From positions 248,001-312,000 of the forward strand of contig CBFIHP010000005.1 of the NCBI GenBank assembly GCA_965662355.1: a DNA stretch of 64,000 bases, in the 5' to 3' direction. Under the pieces are notes generated by a model. That model did no database searches. It had not been told where the DNA came from and saw only the letters and a program-made list of their open reading frames with translations. Within the stretch, counting starts at the first letter, position 1. Each line of letters opens with the position of its first letter. Of this stretch, positions 7,945 to 17,100 are shown piece by piece. The stretch comes from GCA-2683825 sp965662355 (lineage in GTDB: Bacteria > Planctomycetota > UBA1135 > GCA-002686595). The position numbers were made by a program, and so were the translations under genes.

Positions 7945-8270
7945 ACACCGCCATCATCGACATTCCGTCGGCAGCGACAATCCGAGGCGGGTGGGCCGTG
8001 CGAGGGCAGGGTCCCCACCCCCCTTGCGCGAGTTCTCCCTGTCAGCTCGAATTCTAGATCGCAGGCCTTGTTTTGAGGTGGAAAATACAAAGCCGCTTTG
8101 TGGTCAGGGCCTTCCCGGGGCTTTCCAGAGCTATAATCGCAACTCGCAAGAAATAAGGGATAGGAGTACTCGTCCCTTACCATGGGTGGCTTCGGCAGGC
8201 ATCGTGCTGGCCCCTATCCGGATCATTCGCCGGATCACGATTCGAAGATGGAATTTCAGGAGAGACCCGT
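7945..8270. other. 326-bp divergent intergenic region upstream of the Bat-like operon
   Basis: No credible gene is seen here. The region separates sixA (minus) from the MoxR operon (plus). It contains an exact TATAAT (8132-8137) and, just before the TTG start at 8271, a strong Shine-Dalgarno sequence (CAGGAGA, ending about 9 nt upstream). No clear -35 partner or operator repeat was found. Confidence 0.5.
8132..8137 (+). promoter_or_regulatory. Possible -10 element for the MoxR/VWA operon
   Basis: An exact TATAAT lies 134 bp before the operon's first start codon. The sequence 17 bp upstream (around GCCTTC) is a poor -35 match, so the call rests on the -10 hexamer and position alone. Confidence 0.3.
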
Positions 8271-9386
8271 TTGACCACAGAAGTGACGCCGCAATTAGAA
8301 CGGAACGCCCGTTTCATCCAGGCCGTACGCGAACGCATCGCCACGGTCGTCGTCGGGCAAGAGGTGGTTGTCGAGCGGCTCTTGATCTCGCTCTTCACCG
8401 GGGGCCACATTCTCTTGCAAGGCGTACCCGGTGTCGCCAAGACGCTCTTGGCTTCGGTCCTTTCGAAGGCGTTGGATCTGGACTTCGCACGGATCCAGTT
8501 CACGATCGACCTCCTGCCCTCTGACATCCTCGGCTCGGAGATCCTCGACCAACGGACGAACGATTTCCGTACGCACCGGGGTCCGGTCTTTACCAACTTG
8601 CTTCTCGCGGACGAGATCAACCGCGCGGCACCCAAGGTACAGAGTGCTCTGCTGGAGGCCATGCAGGAACGCAAGGTCACGATCGGCAACACGACGTACA
8701 CGCTGCCCGCTCCGTTCCTGGTCATCGCGACGCAGAACCCCGTCGAGCAGTCGGGTACCTTCGAGTTGCCTGAAGCCCAGCTCGACCGCTTCATGCTCCT
8801 GCATCGGCTGGACTATCCGACCCCGGACGAGGAGCGCATCCTCCTGCGGCGCAACACGCAACTGGGCGTCGTGCGCGCGGACAAAGGCGCCGTCGTGCAG
8901 ACCGAGTTCGACATCGTGTCCGATAAATCCGTCGGTTCGACCGACGAGGTCGTCTCGGTCATGGAGGCCGTGCCCCGGGTACACGTCAGCGAGACCTTCC
9001 TCGAGCACACCGTCGAGCTGGTCAACCGCACCCGAAACCACCCGGCTCTCGAGCTGGGCGGCAGTCCGCGGGCCGGCATTGCCTTGATCAAGGCCTCACG
9101 AGCACGCGCTCTCATCCACGGCCGCGACTACGTTGCGCCCGAAGATCTCTTCGCCTTGGCAGAGGACGTGATCCTCCACCGCCTGCGTTTGCGCTACGAA
9201 GCCCTCGCCGAAGGACTCACCGGCAAGGACGTGCTCGAGGACATGCTGCGCTCGATGGGGGCGACCCCGTCATCACGCGGGACGGCAAGTACGCCCTCGA
9301 ACAACGGCGATGCCGCCCCCGAACGGGTAGTCGAGGACGGAACCGTTTCGGTTACCGCGGGCTCCAACTCGAACAACGGGAACTAA
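8271..9386 (+). CDS. MoxR family AAA+ ATPase
   Basis: 371 residues from TTG 8271, placed by an AGGAGA ribosome site. Walker A is GVPGVAKT (residues 51-58), Walker B LLADEIN (111-117), sensor 1 ATQNPVEQ, and FELPEAQLDRF supplies the arginine-finger region, all diagnostic of MoxR ATPases. The C-terminal 45 residues are a Ser/Asn/Gly-rich tail without predicted fold. MoxR proteins act as chaperone-like ATPases with VWA-domain partners. Here it heads a co-directional series (DUF58, membrane protein, two VWA proteins, two large exported proteins) like the Bat/aerotolerance operons of Bacteroidetes and planctomycetes. Confidence 0.95.
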   Translation: MTTEVTPQLERNARFIQAVRERIATVVVGQEVVVERLLISLFTGGHILLQGVPGVAKTLLASVLSKALDLDFARIQFTIDLLPSDILGSEILDQRTNDFRTHRGPVFTNLLLADEINRAAPKVQSALLEAMQERKVTIGNTTYTLPAPFLVIATQNPVEQSGTFELPEAQLDRFMLLHRLDYPTPDEERILLRRNTQLGVVRADKGAVVQTEFDIVSDKSVGSTDEVVSVMEAVPRVHVSETFLEHTVELVNRTRNHPALELGGSPRAGIALIKASRARALIHGRDYVAPEDLFALAEDVILHRLRLRYEALAEGLTGKDVLEDMLRSMGATPSSRGTASTPSNNGDAAPERVVEDGTVSVTAGSNSNNGN

Positions 9387-9398
9387 CGGGTTCTCCAT

Positions 9399-10271
9399 AT
9401 GGCTTCCTCCATGGAAGGCACGATCGATGCCCTCGACGTTCTGGATGCGAGACAGTTCCAGATCGTCATACGCCGCCTGGCGGACAGTCTGAGCTACGGT
9501 ACGGATCATTCGCCGTTTCTCGGCAGCGGTATCGAGTTCGTCCAATCGCGCCCCTATCAACCCGGGGATCCGGTGCGCGCCATCGATTGGCGGGTCACGG
9601 CGCGGACCGGGCGCTTCCACGTCAAGGAATTCGAGTCGCCCAAGCGCATGCCCGTGTATCTCGTCATCGACACGTCGGCGTCGATGACGGTGTCCTCGGC
9701 GAAAAAGAGCAAGTATGCCACGGCCCTGTTCCTGGCCGGCGGGATTGCCCTCGCCTGTCTCGATCGGGTCAGTCCCGTCGGGGTTATCGGCGTCGGCGGT
9801 CGCCGGCTGCTGGTTCGCCCCAGCCTCTCGAAGACCGAGATCATGGAATGGCTTCTGCGCTTGAAGACCTTCCGCTACGACGAGGAGACGCGCCTCAGCG
9901 AACGGCTCGGGGAGATCACTCCCAGCTTGACCAACCGCCATCTGTTGATCGTGCTCTCGGACCTCCACGATCCCACTTCCCTCGGTGCCCTGCGGCGGCT
10001 CTCGCAAATCCACGACACAGCGGTTCTGCAACTGCAGGATCCGGCCGAGGTCAACCTGCGCGGAGCCGGCCTGATCCGGGCGCGCGAAGCCGAGACGGGC
10101 GAGGAGTTCTGGACCCACGGTCGCAGGCAACACGTTGACCAGGAAGAATTGACCGCGGCCTTCCGGCGCGGCGGGATCGATCATCTGCTGCTGCGGACAG
10201 ACGCGGACTACGTTTCCTCCGTGCGACACTTCTTCGAGTCGCGCGGGGTGCTTGGAAGAAAGGGGCGCTAG
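9399..10271 (+). CDS. DUF58 domain-containing protein
   Basis: 290 residues starting 12 bp after the moxR stop; a second ATG at 9411 is an alternative start. It carries the DUF58 signature region SRPYQPGDPVRAIDWRVTAR followed by KEFESPKRMPVYLVIDTSAS, a VWA-like beta strand with the metal-site sequence DTSAS. No membrane segments are evident, so it is the soluble short form often encoded directly after MoxR. The proposed role is as MoxR partner or scaffold in envelope-stress complexes; biochemistry is sparse. Confidence 0.92.
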   Translation: MASSMEGTIDALDVLDARQFQIVIRRLADSLSYGTDHSPFLGSGIEFVQSRPYQPGDPVRAIDWRVTARTGRFHVKEFESPKRMPVYLVIDTSASMTVSSAKKSKYATALFLAGGIALACLDRVSPVGVIGVGGRRLLVRPSLSKTEIMEWLLRLKTFRYDEETRLSERLGEITPSLTNRHLLIVLSDLHDPTSLGALRRLSQIHDTAVLQLQDPAEVNLRGAGLIRAREAETGEEFWTHGRRQHVDQEELTAAFRRGGIDHLLLRTDADYVSSVRHFFESRGVLGRKGR

Positions 10272-10279
10272 CTAACCAC

Positions 10280-11197
10280 ATGAGAACTCTCGTCGTGCTT
10301 TGGGTAACCCTCGCCGCAAGCTTCGGTTCGCAACTCTGTGCCGCACAGAAGACCGATCGTGTCTCGACGGTCGGCGTTCCTGTTTGGATCAAGGAGCTGG
10401 TCCTTGCGGGGTCGTTGCTGGAGGTGAAACCGACCGAGCTGGACACGCCTGTTACGGTGCGAATCGCCGGTGTCTATTCGCACGGCGAAGCGTTCCGCTA
10501 CGACATCGAGTACTACGGTCTCGAAGCCGGGTCGTTCGACCTGCGCGATTACCTGCGTCGTTCGGACGGATCATCGATCGAGGATCTTCCGCGTCTCTTG
10601 GTGGAGATCGAATCGGTACTGGCACCCGGAATCGTCGAACCGAATCGACCCGTCGCCGGCGAAATGCCCGCGGTGGGCGGATATCGAGCCTGGATGGCCA
10701 TCGCCGCCTTGCTGTGGCTGGCCGGCCTGTGGGCCATCCTCAAGCTCGGCCGCAAGGACAGCCAAGCCGACACCTCCGCTATCCTGCGTCCCATGACGCT
10801 TGCGGAGCGCCTGCGGCCCCTGGTCGAACGTGCCGTCCGCGGTGAGCTGTCGCGTGACGAGCAGGCGGACCTCGAGTTGACGCTGATCGCATTCTGGCGC
10901 AAGAAGCTCGGGCTCGAGGGAGTCTCCGCAGCCGAGGCGATCACGCAAATGAAGGCTCATACGGAGGCCGGACCGCTCCTGAACAAGCTCGAGGAGTGGT
11001 TGCATCGGCGGAGACCCGTCTCGGCCTCGGACCTGGACGTGAACGATCTCCTGACTCCGTATCGCAATCTGCCCGCGGACGTCTTCGGGGACGCACTCGA
11101 CGATGGCTTTGTCGAATCGGAGGAAGCGGGTTCCGAGTTTCTCCCCGCGACAAAGAATCCCATTGGCCAGACCGCGGACCATAAGGTCACGCACTGA
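10280..11197 (+). CDS. Exported single-pass membrane protein of MoxR/VWA operon (unknown function)
   Basis: 305 residues. The first 22 form a signal peptide (TLAASFGSQLCAAQ). A periplasmic beta-rich segment (about 30-125) precedes one transmembrane helix near 138-153 (AWMAIAALLWLAGLWAIL) and a cytoplasmic helical tail of about 150 residues. The position (third, between DUF58 and the VWA genes) and topology match the variable small membrane component often annotated DUF4381 in Bat-like operons, but sequence identity to that family cannot be asserted. It starts 8 bp after the DUF58 stop. Confidence 0.8.
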   Translation: MRTLVVLWVTLAASFGSQLCAAQKTDRVSTVGVPVWIKELVLAGSLLEVKPTELDTPVTVRIAGVYSHGEAFRYDIEYYGLEAGSFDLRDYLRRSDGSSIEDLPRLLVEIESVLAPGIVEPNRPVAGEMPAVGGYRAWMAIAALLWLAGLWAILKLGRKDSQADTSAILRPMTLAERLRPLVERAVRGELSRDEQADLELTLIAFWRKKLGLEGVSAAEAITQMKAHTEAGPLLNKLEEWLHRRRPVSASDLDVNDLLTPYRNLPADVFGDALDDGFVESEEAGSEFLPATKNPIGQTADHKVTH

Positions 11198-11207
11198 GGC
11201 CCGGCCC

Positions 11208-12134
11208 ATGGACTTCCTGCTTCCCTTCAGGCACGGCTCTCTGCTCTTTCTCCTGATCCTGCCTGCGGCCCTTTTGTGGTGGACGTGGAGCAAGCGCGGC
11301 GGTGGTTTGGTTTTGCCCTTCGATCACACCCATCCGCGCAAAGGCAAGCGCATCGGGATTCCGGTCAACGCCAGTCAATCGCTGCCCTCCTTCTCTCTGG
11401 CGCTCGTCATCTTGCTGCTCGCCGGCCCCCAACGCTGGGACGAGCCACGCTCGAAGAAGGTGCTGACCAACATCGAGTTCTGCGTCGACGTCTCCGGCAG
11501 CATGAACGCCTCGTTTGGCGAGGGCACGCGCTACGACGCCTCGATGGTGGCGATCAACGAATTCCTCGACTATCGCACCGGTGACGCCTTCGGCCTGACG
11601 TTCTTCGGCAACCAGGTCTTGCACTGGGTGCCCTTGACGACCGACATCTCGGCTTTCCGCTGTGCACCACCCTTCATGAAGCCGCGCAATCTCCCGTACT
11701 GGTTCGGAGGTACGGAGATCGGCAAGGCACTTCTCGCCTGTCGGCGCATCCTGCTCGAGCGCGAGGAAGGCGACCGCATGATCATCCTGATCTCCGATGG
11801 CTACAGTGCCGATCTGGGTGGGGATCGTGCCGCTGAGATAACGCGCATGTTGCGCGAAGACGGGATCACCGTCTTCGCCGTGCACATCGCCAGCTCGGAG
11901 CCGCCCGAACCGATCGTGGACATTACCGCGGGGACCGGTGGCGAGGTCTTCAACCCCGGCGACACCGAGGGACTCGGCCGCGTGTTCCAGGCCATCGACC
12001 GGATGCAGGAGACGCGAATCGAGAAGGTGCAAGCCGAACCCGTCGACGACTACCCGCTCTGGTGCTGGATCGCCCTCGGCGTCCTGGCGGCCTTCTTGCT
12101 TGGCTCCTTTGGATTGAGGCCGACTCCCTGGTAG
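11208..12134 (+). CDS. BatA-like membrane VWA-domain protein
   Basis: ATG 11208, 10 bp after the previous stop, begins the membrane segment MDFLLPFRHGSLLFLLILPA; the longer frame overlaps the upstream gene and is discarded (308 residues retained). Topology: TM at about 10-26, a second at 62-73, a VWA domain from about 86 with an intact MIDAS (DVSGS, 94-98; Thr and Asp farther on), and a last TM near 290-305. This is the BatA arrangement: two N-terminal helices, periplasm- or cytoplasm-facing VWA, C-terminal anchor. It presumably works with the MoxR ATPase at 8271. Confidence 0.9.
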   Translation: MDFLLPFRHGSLLFLLILPAALLWWTWSKRGGGLVLPFDHTHPRKGKRIGIPVNASQSLPSFSLALVILLLAGPQRWDEPRSKKVLTNIEFCVDVSGSMNASFGEGTRYDASMVAINEFLDYRTGDAFGLTFFGNQVLHWVPLTTDISAFRCAPPFMKPRNLPYWFGGTEIGKALLACRRILLEREEGDRMIILISDGYSADLGGDRAAEITRMLREDGITVFAVHIASSEPPEPIVDITAGTGGEVFNPGDTEGLGRVFQAIDRMQETRIEKVQAEPVDDYPLWCWIALGVLAAFLLGSFGLRPTPW

Positions 12135-12136
12135 CC

Positions 12137-13213
12137 ATGAGCGAAGTCGAGTTCACACCGATCGCCGCGGCCCTGGTCGCCCTTGTGCTTTGCATCGGCG
12201 CCGAGGCCTTGCACATGTTGCGCATCCGGCGCGTCGCCAAGTTGGCCTTCGGGCCGAACGAGCGCCCGGCCCTCTGGACCCGCGCCGTGCCGCTCGTGAG
12301 GAGTGTCGCCATGGGTGCTCTGGTCTGGGGTCTCGTGACCCTGATCTTTATCGAGCCCAAGAAACACTCGGCGGGCGAAAACGTTGTGCTCGAGACGGAC
12401 GAGTTTCGGCACGTTCTCATGGTGCTGGATGTTTCGCCAAGCATGCGCCTGGTCGATGCGGGTCCGGTCAAGGACAAGAGCCGTATGGAACGGGCGCGCG
12501 AGGTGATGGAGTCGTTCTTCCGCCGCGTACCGCTCGAGCTCTATCGCATCTCGGTGGTCGCTGTCTACAACGGTGCCAAGCCGGTCGTAGTCGATACGCG
12601 GGATGTCGAGGTCGTGCGCAACATCCTGGGCGACCTTCCGATGCACTACGCGTTTCAGTCCGGCAAGACGAAGCTCTTCGAAGGATTGTCCGAGGCAGCC
12701 GAGGTCGCCAAGCACTGGACACCGGACAGCACCACGCTGGTCGTGATTTCGGACGGTGACACGATTCCGGCCCAGGGCATGCCCAAGATGCCGGCCTCGG
12801 TCGACAGTGTGCTGGTCGTCGGGGTGGGGGATCCGGTCACCGGCAAGTTCATCGACGGGCGCCAATCGCGCCAGGACGTCTCGACCCTGCGACAAATGGC
12901 GACTCGTTTGGGGGGCGCTTTTCACAACGGAAACGAGTTCCATCTCTCCAGCGTCCTGATCGGAGATCTGACCGCCATCGAGGGCAAGAGCACGTTCGAG
13001 AAGCTCACGCGTCGCGAGTACGCGCTCCTCTGCTGTGCCGCCGGAGCCTCGATATTGGCCTTCTTGCCCCTGGCACTGCACTTTTTCGGCACCCGCTGGC
13101 GCCCAGGCCGAGCGCCCCTGGGGCGGAAGACGGATCCGAAGGCCTCCACCGGGGCTCGCAGTGTCGGGGCCAGCAAGCTGAGGGGCCTGTTTACAGGTCC
13201 AGGATCCGCTTGA
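12137..13213 (+). CDS. BatB-like membrane VWA-domain protein
   Basis: ATG 12137 lies 2 bp after the preceding stop; upstream frame extension into that gene is rejected. 358 residues with two N-terminal membrane segments (about 7-22 and 52-72), a VWA domain with MIDAS DVSPSM (98-103) and the strand TTLVVISDGDTIP, and a C-terminal helix (about 293-313, LLCCAAGASILAFLPLALHF) followed by a basic tail. The second VWA protein in tandem is the normal BatA/BatB arrangement. MIDAS DxSxS is kept, so metal-dependent ligand binding is plausible. Confidence 0.88.
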   Translation: MSEVEFTPIAAALVALVLCIGAEALHMLRIRRVAKLAFGPNERPALWTRAVPLVRSVAMGALVWGLVTLIFIEPKKHSAGENVVLETDEFRHVLMVLDVSPSMRLVDAGPVKDKSRMERAREVMESFFRRVPLELYRISVVAVYNGAKPVVVDTRDVEVVRNILGDLPMHYAFQSGKTKLFEGLSEAAEVAKHWTPDSTTLVVISDGDTIPAQGMPKMPASVDSVLVVGVGDPVTGKFIDGRQSRQDVSTLRQMATRLGGAFHNGNEFHLSSVLIGDLTAIEGKSTFEKLTRREYALLCCAAGASILAFLPLALHFFGTRWRPGRAPLGRKTDPKASTGARSVGASKLRGLFTGPGSA

Positions 13214-13281
13214 CGAATAATGGGGTAGCGACGGATGATTAACGAACAAGACCTGACCAGCCCTCCGAAACGGAGACTCCC

Positions 13282-13917
13282 ATGAGAAAGTGGTTATTGA
13301 CCGCCTGGTGCGTGCTTCCTGTTGGCGCCACGGCATTCCATTACGGTCCCGGACAGGACCATGCCACGTTGGATCAGGTAGCGACCTTGATGGCGGAAGG
13401 GCAGGCCTTTGCCAAAGAGGGTCGCGCGTTGATCGCAAAGGACGACGATCTGGCGGCAGCCGGGCTCTTCACGAAGGCGGACAACGCCTTTTCGGAAGCG
13501 CTGACACTGCTCCCCGCGAATACCGACACCGAGTCGCAAGCTCTGCGGGTCGAGCGTGCCAAGTGCTGGATGTTCCTCGAGAAGCTCCCGGAGGCGAACC
13601 GCGATCTGACGGGACTCGTCGACGAGCTAGCCGCGGATCCGAATGCGGATCCTGGCGTCCTCGCCGATGCCCGCAGTACCTACGCGAACTCCCAGTACTA
13701 CATGACCTGGCTCATGCGCCTCGAAGGCGAGGGGCGCGACAAGTGGCAGCCGCGCATCGAGTCCGCGCGCCAGACCTACAAGTTGCTGGCCCAGCTGGCC
13801 GAAGAGTCGGGTGACGAAGATCAGCTCGCGAAGCATCGCGAAGACCTGGAGGCCGCCATTCGCCTCGCGCGCATGGACCTGACAGAGCTGCAGGGCTTGC
13901 CCCTGCCAAGCCAATGA
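13282..13917 (+). CDS. Exported TPR-like helical protein; frame continues past its TGA
   Basis: 211 residues from ATG 13282. The N-terminal signal peptide is KWLLTAWCVLPVGATAF. The remainder is all-helical with TPR-like spacing (EGQAFAKEGRALIAKDD, FTKADNAFSEALTLLP, AKCWMFLEKLPEANRDL), as in the TPR members of Bat operons. The stop TGA (13915-13917) is preceded by Ser-Gln and followed in frame by 39 further codons of Gly/Lys/Arg-rich sequence ending at TGA 14035-14037 (separate entry), so the annotated end may not be the true one. The next gene begins 250 bp downstream. Confidence 0.8.
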   Translation: MRKWLLTAWCVLPVGATAFHYGPGQDHATLDQVATLMAEGQAFAKEGRALIAKDDDLAAAGLFTKADNAFSEALTLLPANTDTESQALRVERAKCWMFLEKLPEANRDLTGLVDELAADPNADPGVLADARSTYANSQYYMTWLMRLEGEGRDKWQPRIESARQTYKLLAQLAEESGDEDQLAKHREDLEAAIRLARMDLTELQGLPLPSQ

Positions 13918-14037
13918 CAGGGTTGTGGAAGTGGCCGCGGTCGCGGCAGCAAAGGTAAGGGGCGTCGGGGCAAGCAGGGTCAGAAGGATGCGCGCGGCGC
14001 ATCGCTCGGTCCGCCGGGTGACGGCAGCGGATCCTGA
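13918..14037 (+). other. In-frame Gly/Lys/Arg-rich extension beyond a TGA
   Basis: After TGA 13915-13917 the same frame stays open for 39 codons, beginning Gln-Gly-Cys-Gly-Ser-Gly and continuing as RGRGSKGKGRRGKQGQ before Asp/Ala/Gly/Pro-rich residues and TGA 14035. The composition looks like a low-complexity basic tail rather than random DNA. If the TGA is decoded as Sec or Cys it forms a (U/C)-Gln-Gly-Cys motif. Alternatives are a recent nonsense mutation, readthrough (UGA followed by C is a leaky context) or chance. The rest of the region to 14167 holds only a strong ribosome site (AAGGGGA) for the next gene. Confidence 0.45.
13934..13947 (+). promoter_or_regulatory. SECIS-like hairpin downstream of in-frame TGA
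   Basis: A perfect 5-bp stem, GCCGC (13934-13938) with GCGGC (13943-13947), closes the tetraloop GGTC. The loop starts 21 nt after the TGA at 13915-13917, and G occupies both first loop positions, within the geometry expected of bacterial SECIS elements. GGUC is also, as recalled, the apex of the E. coli fdhF element. The stem is short, and the surrounding Gly/Arg codons favour such palindromes, so this is suggestive only. Confidence 0.3.
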
Positions 14038-14167
14038 GACGGACCGATGTTCGTGGACGAGTCGCCCACCGAGAGGTGTGCGGGCGGTGGGTGTGCGTAT
14101 GCTCACGGCTGCGCCAACAAGGAGAATAACGATTCATCTAGCTAGAAACGAAGGGAAGGGGACGGCG

Positions 14168-17100
14168 ATGAAGGGCCTCCTTTGGATTGGTGCGGGTTTC
14201 TTGGTTCTTGGCTCCAGCGCAGCGACGCAGGACCCCGGCGCTCTCTTGCAAGAGGCGAAGGCGGTGGCTGCCGTACGCGTCGCCGTGACGTCTGTCTCTC
14301 CCGAGACGCCCAAAAAAGAGGGCGATGAGGAGGAAAAGAAGGAGCCGACGGAGCTCCAGAAGGTCCTCGTCAAGCTCCAGTACGATCGCCGACCGTCGGA
14401 AATCCTCAAGGCCTGGTCGACCCCGCCCGAGCCGGAGGAGGAAGAGACGGAAGAGGGCGACGAGAAGAAGGAGGGTGAGGCCGAAGCACCCGTGCTCGAA
14501 GCCGGTGCCGGTGAGGAGCCTGAAGAAGAATCGGGAGAGGAACCGGCTGCCGAGGAGGAGGCGACCGAAGCTTCGGACGACGACGAGTCTGCAGATGGGG
14601 AAGGCGAAGAGGCCGAGCCCGTTGAGGAGCAGACCGAAGAAGAGCTGAAGGCCGAAGCCGAAGCTGCGGAGGCAGCCAAGAAGGCCGCGGAGGAGAAAGC
14701 CAAGGCCGAGGCCGAAGCCAAGGCCAAGGAAGAAGAGAAGAAGCGCATCGAGAAGGAGACGAAAGAGCTCCAGCGCAACGTAACCCTCGGCAACTGGGAT
14801 CTCGTGCGCGAGTATTTCGCGACGCTGACCAAGGAAGAAGCTGAAGCCGGGTACAAGCAGCTGCTGGCGTCCCTGGTCAAGGGCCCGAAGAAGAAGCAGG
14901 GGCGCTTCGCGAACTGGCAAGAGAAGAACCACTTCGACCCCGGAGACATCCTCGGTCTCACGCACGTCACTCCGCTCGAACAGGAAGACGCCAACCTGAA
15001 AAAAATCGGGACGCTTCTGACACAGTGCGTTCGGGCCGGTGCCCTTGTCGAGAAGTCGATCGAGCTGTTCCGCGCAGAGCTCGCCATCGAAGAGCCCGGA
15101 CTGGAAGCCCAGGACGCGGCGCGCATCCTGATGGCGGCGAACTTCCCGGTCGAGGCCGGTGAGTTTCTACCGGAACCCGCAGCCGCCGTGGCCGAGAACG
15201 ATCGTGCCGCGCTCAACCTCTTGTCGCGCCATTACCTGGCCAAGCACGCGAAGGACAAGAAGGGTGGTTTCCTCGAGCAGGCCTGGACTGTGATTCAGGC
15301 GGTTCTCGCTGGTGGCGAGGTCGAGGACAAGGACAAGGAGGAGGCCTTGAAGCGGGCGGTCGACATCGCGCCGCAGATCAAGGAGGAGCTGGGCCAGGCC
15401 TGGCTGGACGAGAGCTTCACCTTGCGCCCAGAGCGTGGAATGGAGATCCTGTCGGTCATCGGCAGCTCCAGTTCGAACGCCCTGATGGAGAAGGCGCGAC
15501 AGGCTGACGATCGCTACAAGAACCTGGAGCTGCAGACCACCGCCGCCAAAGCGCTCCTCGAGGCCGCGCCCGAGCTTGCTCCGCAATGGGCTTCGACGCT
15601 TTCGCTGCTGGCTACGAACTGGCTGCGCGAGGCGATCTACACCTACGAGAACGACAAGTCGACGCGGCGCGGCCCCAGCATGCAGCGCGACTTCTACGGC
15701 AACTTCTACTACTACAACTACAACTACAATCGCCAGAACACGAGCGCCCCGGCAGCGATCACGACGGACCAGATCCTCGATATCCGTCCCTCCGAGGGGT
15801 GGTTGGAACTCGTCGCCGACGGGTTGAAGCCCAAGTTCGCCATGATCCAGGCGCAGTTGTTGCTCAAGGTGAACGAGGAGGAAGAAGCCTTCCCGCATAT
15901 CGAGCGTCTGGCGGAGGTGTATCCGGATCGGGCCGAGGATCTCGTCGAGGAGTTTCTGCGCGTCTGGGCGACGAACAACAACCCCAACGACAAGAACTCA
16001 CGCCGCAACAGATACGTCTACTTCTACGGCTACGAGCAGCGCGCTGACGCGATTCCCTTGACGCGTTCGAAGCAGGAGCGAAACCTGGTCGACTTGTCCC
16101 AGTGGGTCGCGCGCATCCGCAAGCTCCAGCTCGAAGACCTGGACGAGAAGTTGATCGCCAATGCTTTCACTGCGGCGCACTCGATCGCCGAGGTCTATCG
16201 AGTGGAGACGATCGAGCAGGTCTTCGGCTCCATGCGCAACCTCGAGCCCGAGGTGCTGGCAGAGCTCGTGCAGAAGATGCGCTCGAACCTGGTCGGCGTG
16301 TGGCGCAAACCCAACACGCAGAAGGAAGCCAAGACCAAGCGCCGCCAGCGCGACATCCAGGCCGAGGTTCTGCGAGGCTACGAGGTGGCGAGGACCGTCA
16401 CGGAACAGGGGTTGGCCGACTTCCCCGACAGCTGGCAGTTGATACTCGCCCTGGCCTCGGTCATGCACGACGAGAACAACTTCCGCCAGGAGATCGCCAA
16501 GGACTCCGAATTCTCCGGCAAGCGCCAGGAGGCCTTCCGCGAATTCGAGCGCGCCGGTGAAGCCTATGCGGCGCAGCTGGACGAATTGCTCGAGGAAGAA
16601 GAAACCGTCTCGGTCTACGAAACCTGGTTCTACGCCAGCCTCGGGGCCTGTGATCTGGATGCGGTCGATCAGCACAAGCAAACCGTAGAGGCGCAGATCG
16701 AGCGTATCCGTATCGCGATCGAGGCCCTTCCTGAGGATCGCGTCCAGAACCACATGGATAAGTTCGCGAACGCGCTCTTCACCCGCATGGGCAACGTCAA
16801 GCCCGAGGTGAAGTTCAACTACGTTCGCACAGGGCTCGACATCGTCGGCGACAACGAGCGTGCCTCCGAGGCGCGCGAGGTCTACGACTACTACAAGGAC
16901 CTCGTCACCGAGATCACCCTGGATGTGACCATCGATGGCGAGGACCGCGTCGGTACCGAAGAACCCTTCGGCGTGTATGTGAACTTGCGCCACACGAAGG
17001 AGATCGAGCGCGAGGCCGGGGGCTTTTCGAAGTACCTGACCAACCAGAACAACCAGATGTATTCCTGGAACTACGGCCGCCCGACGGAGAACTACCGAGA

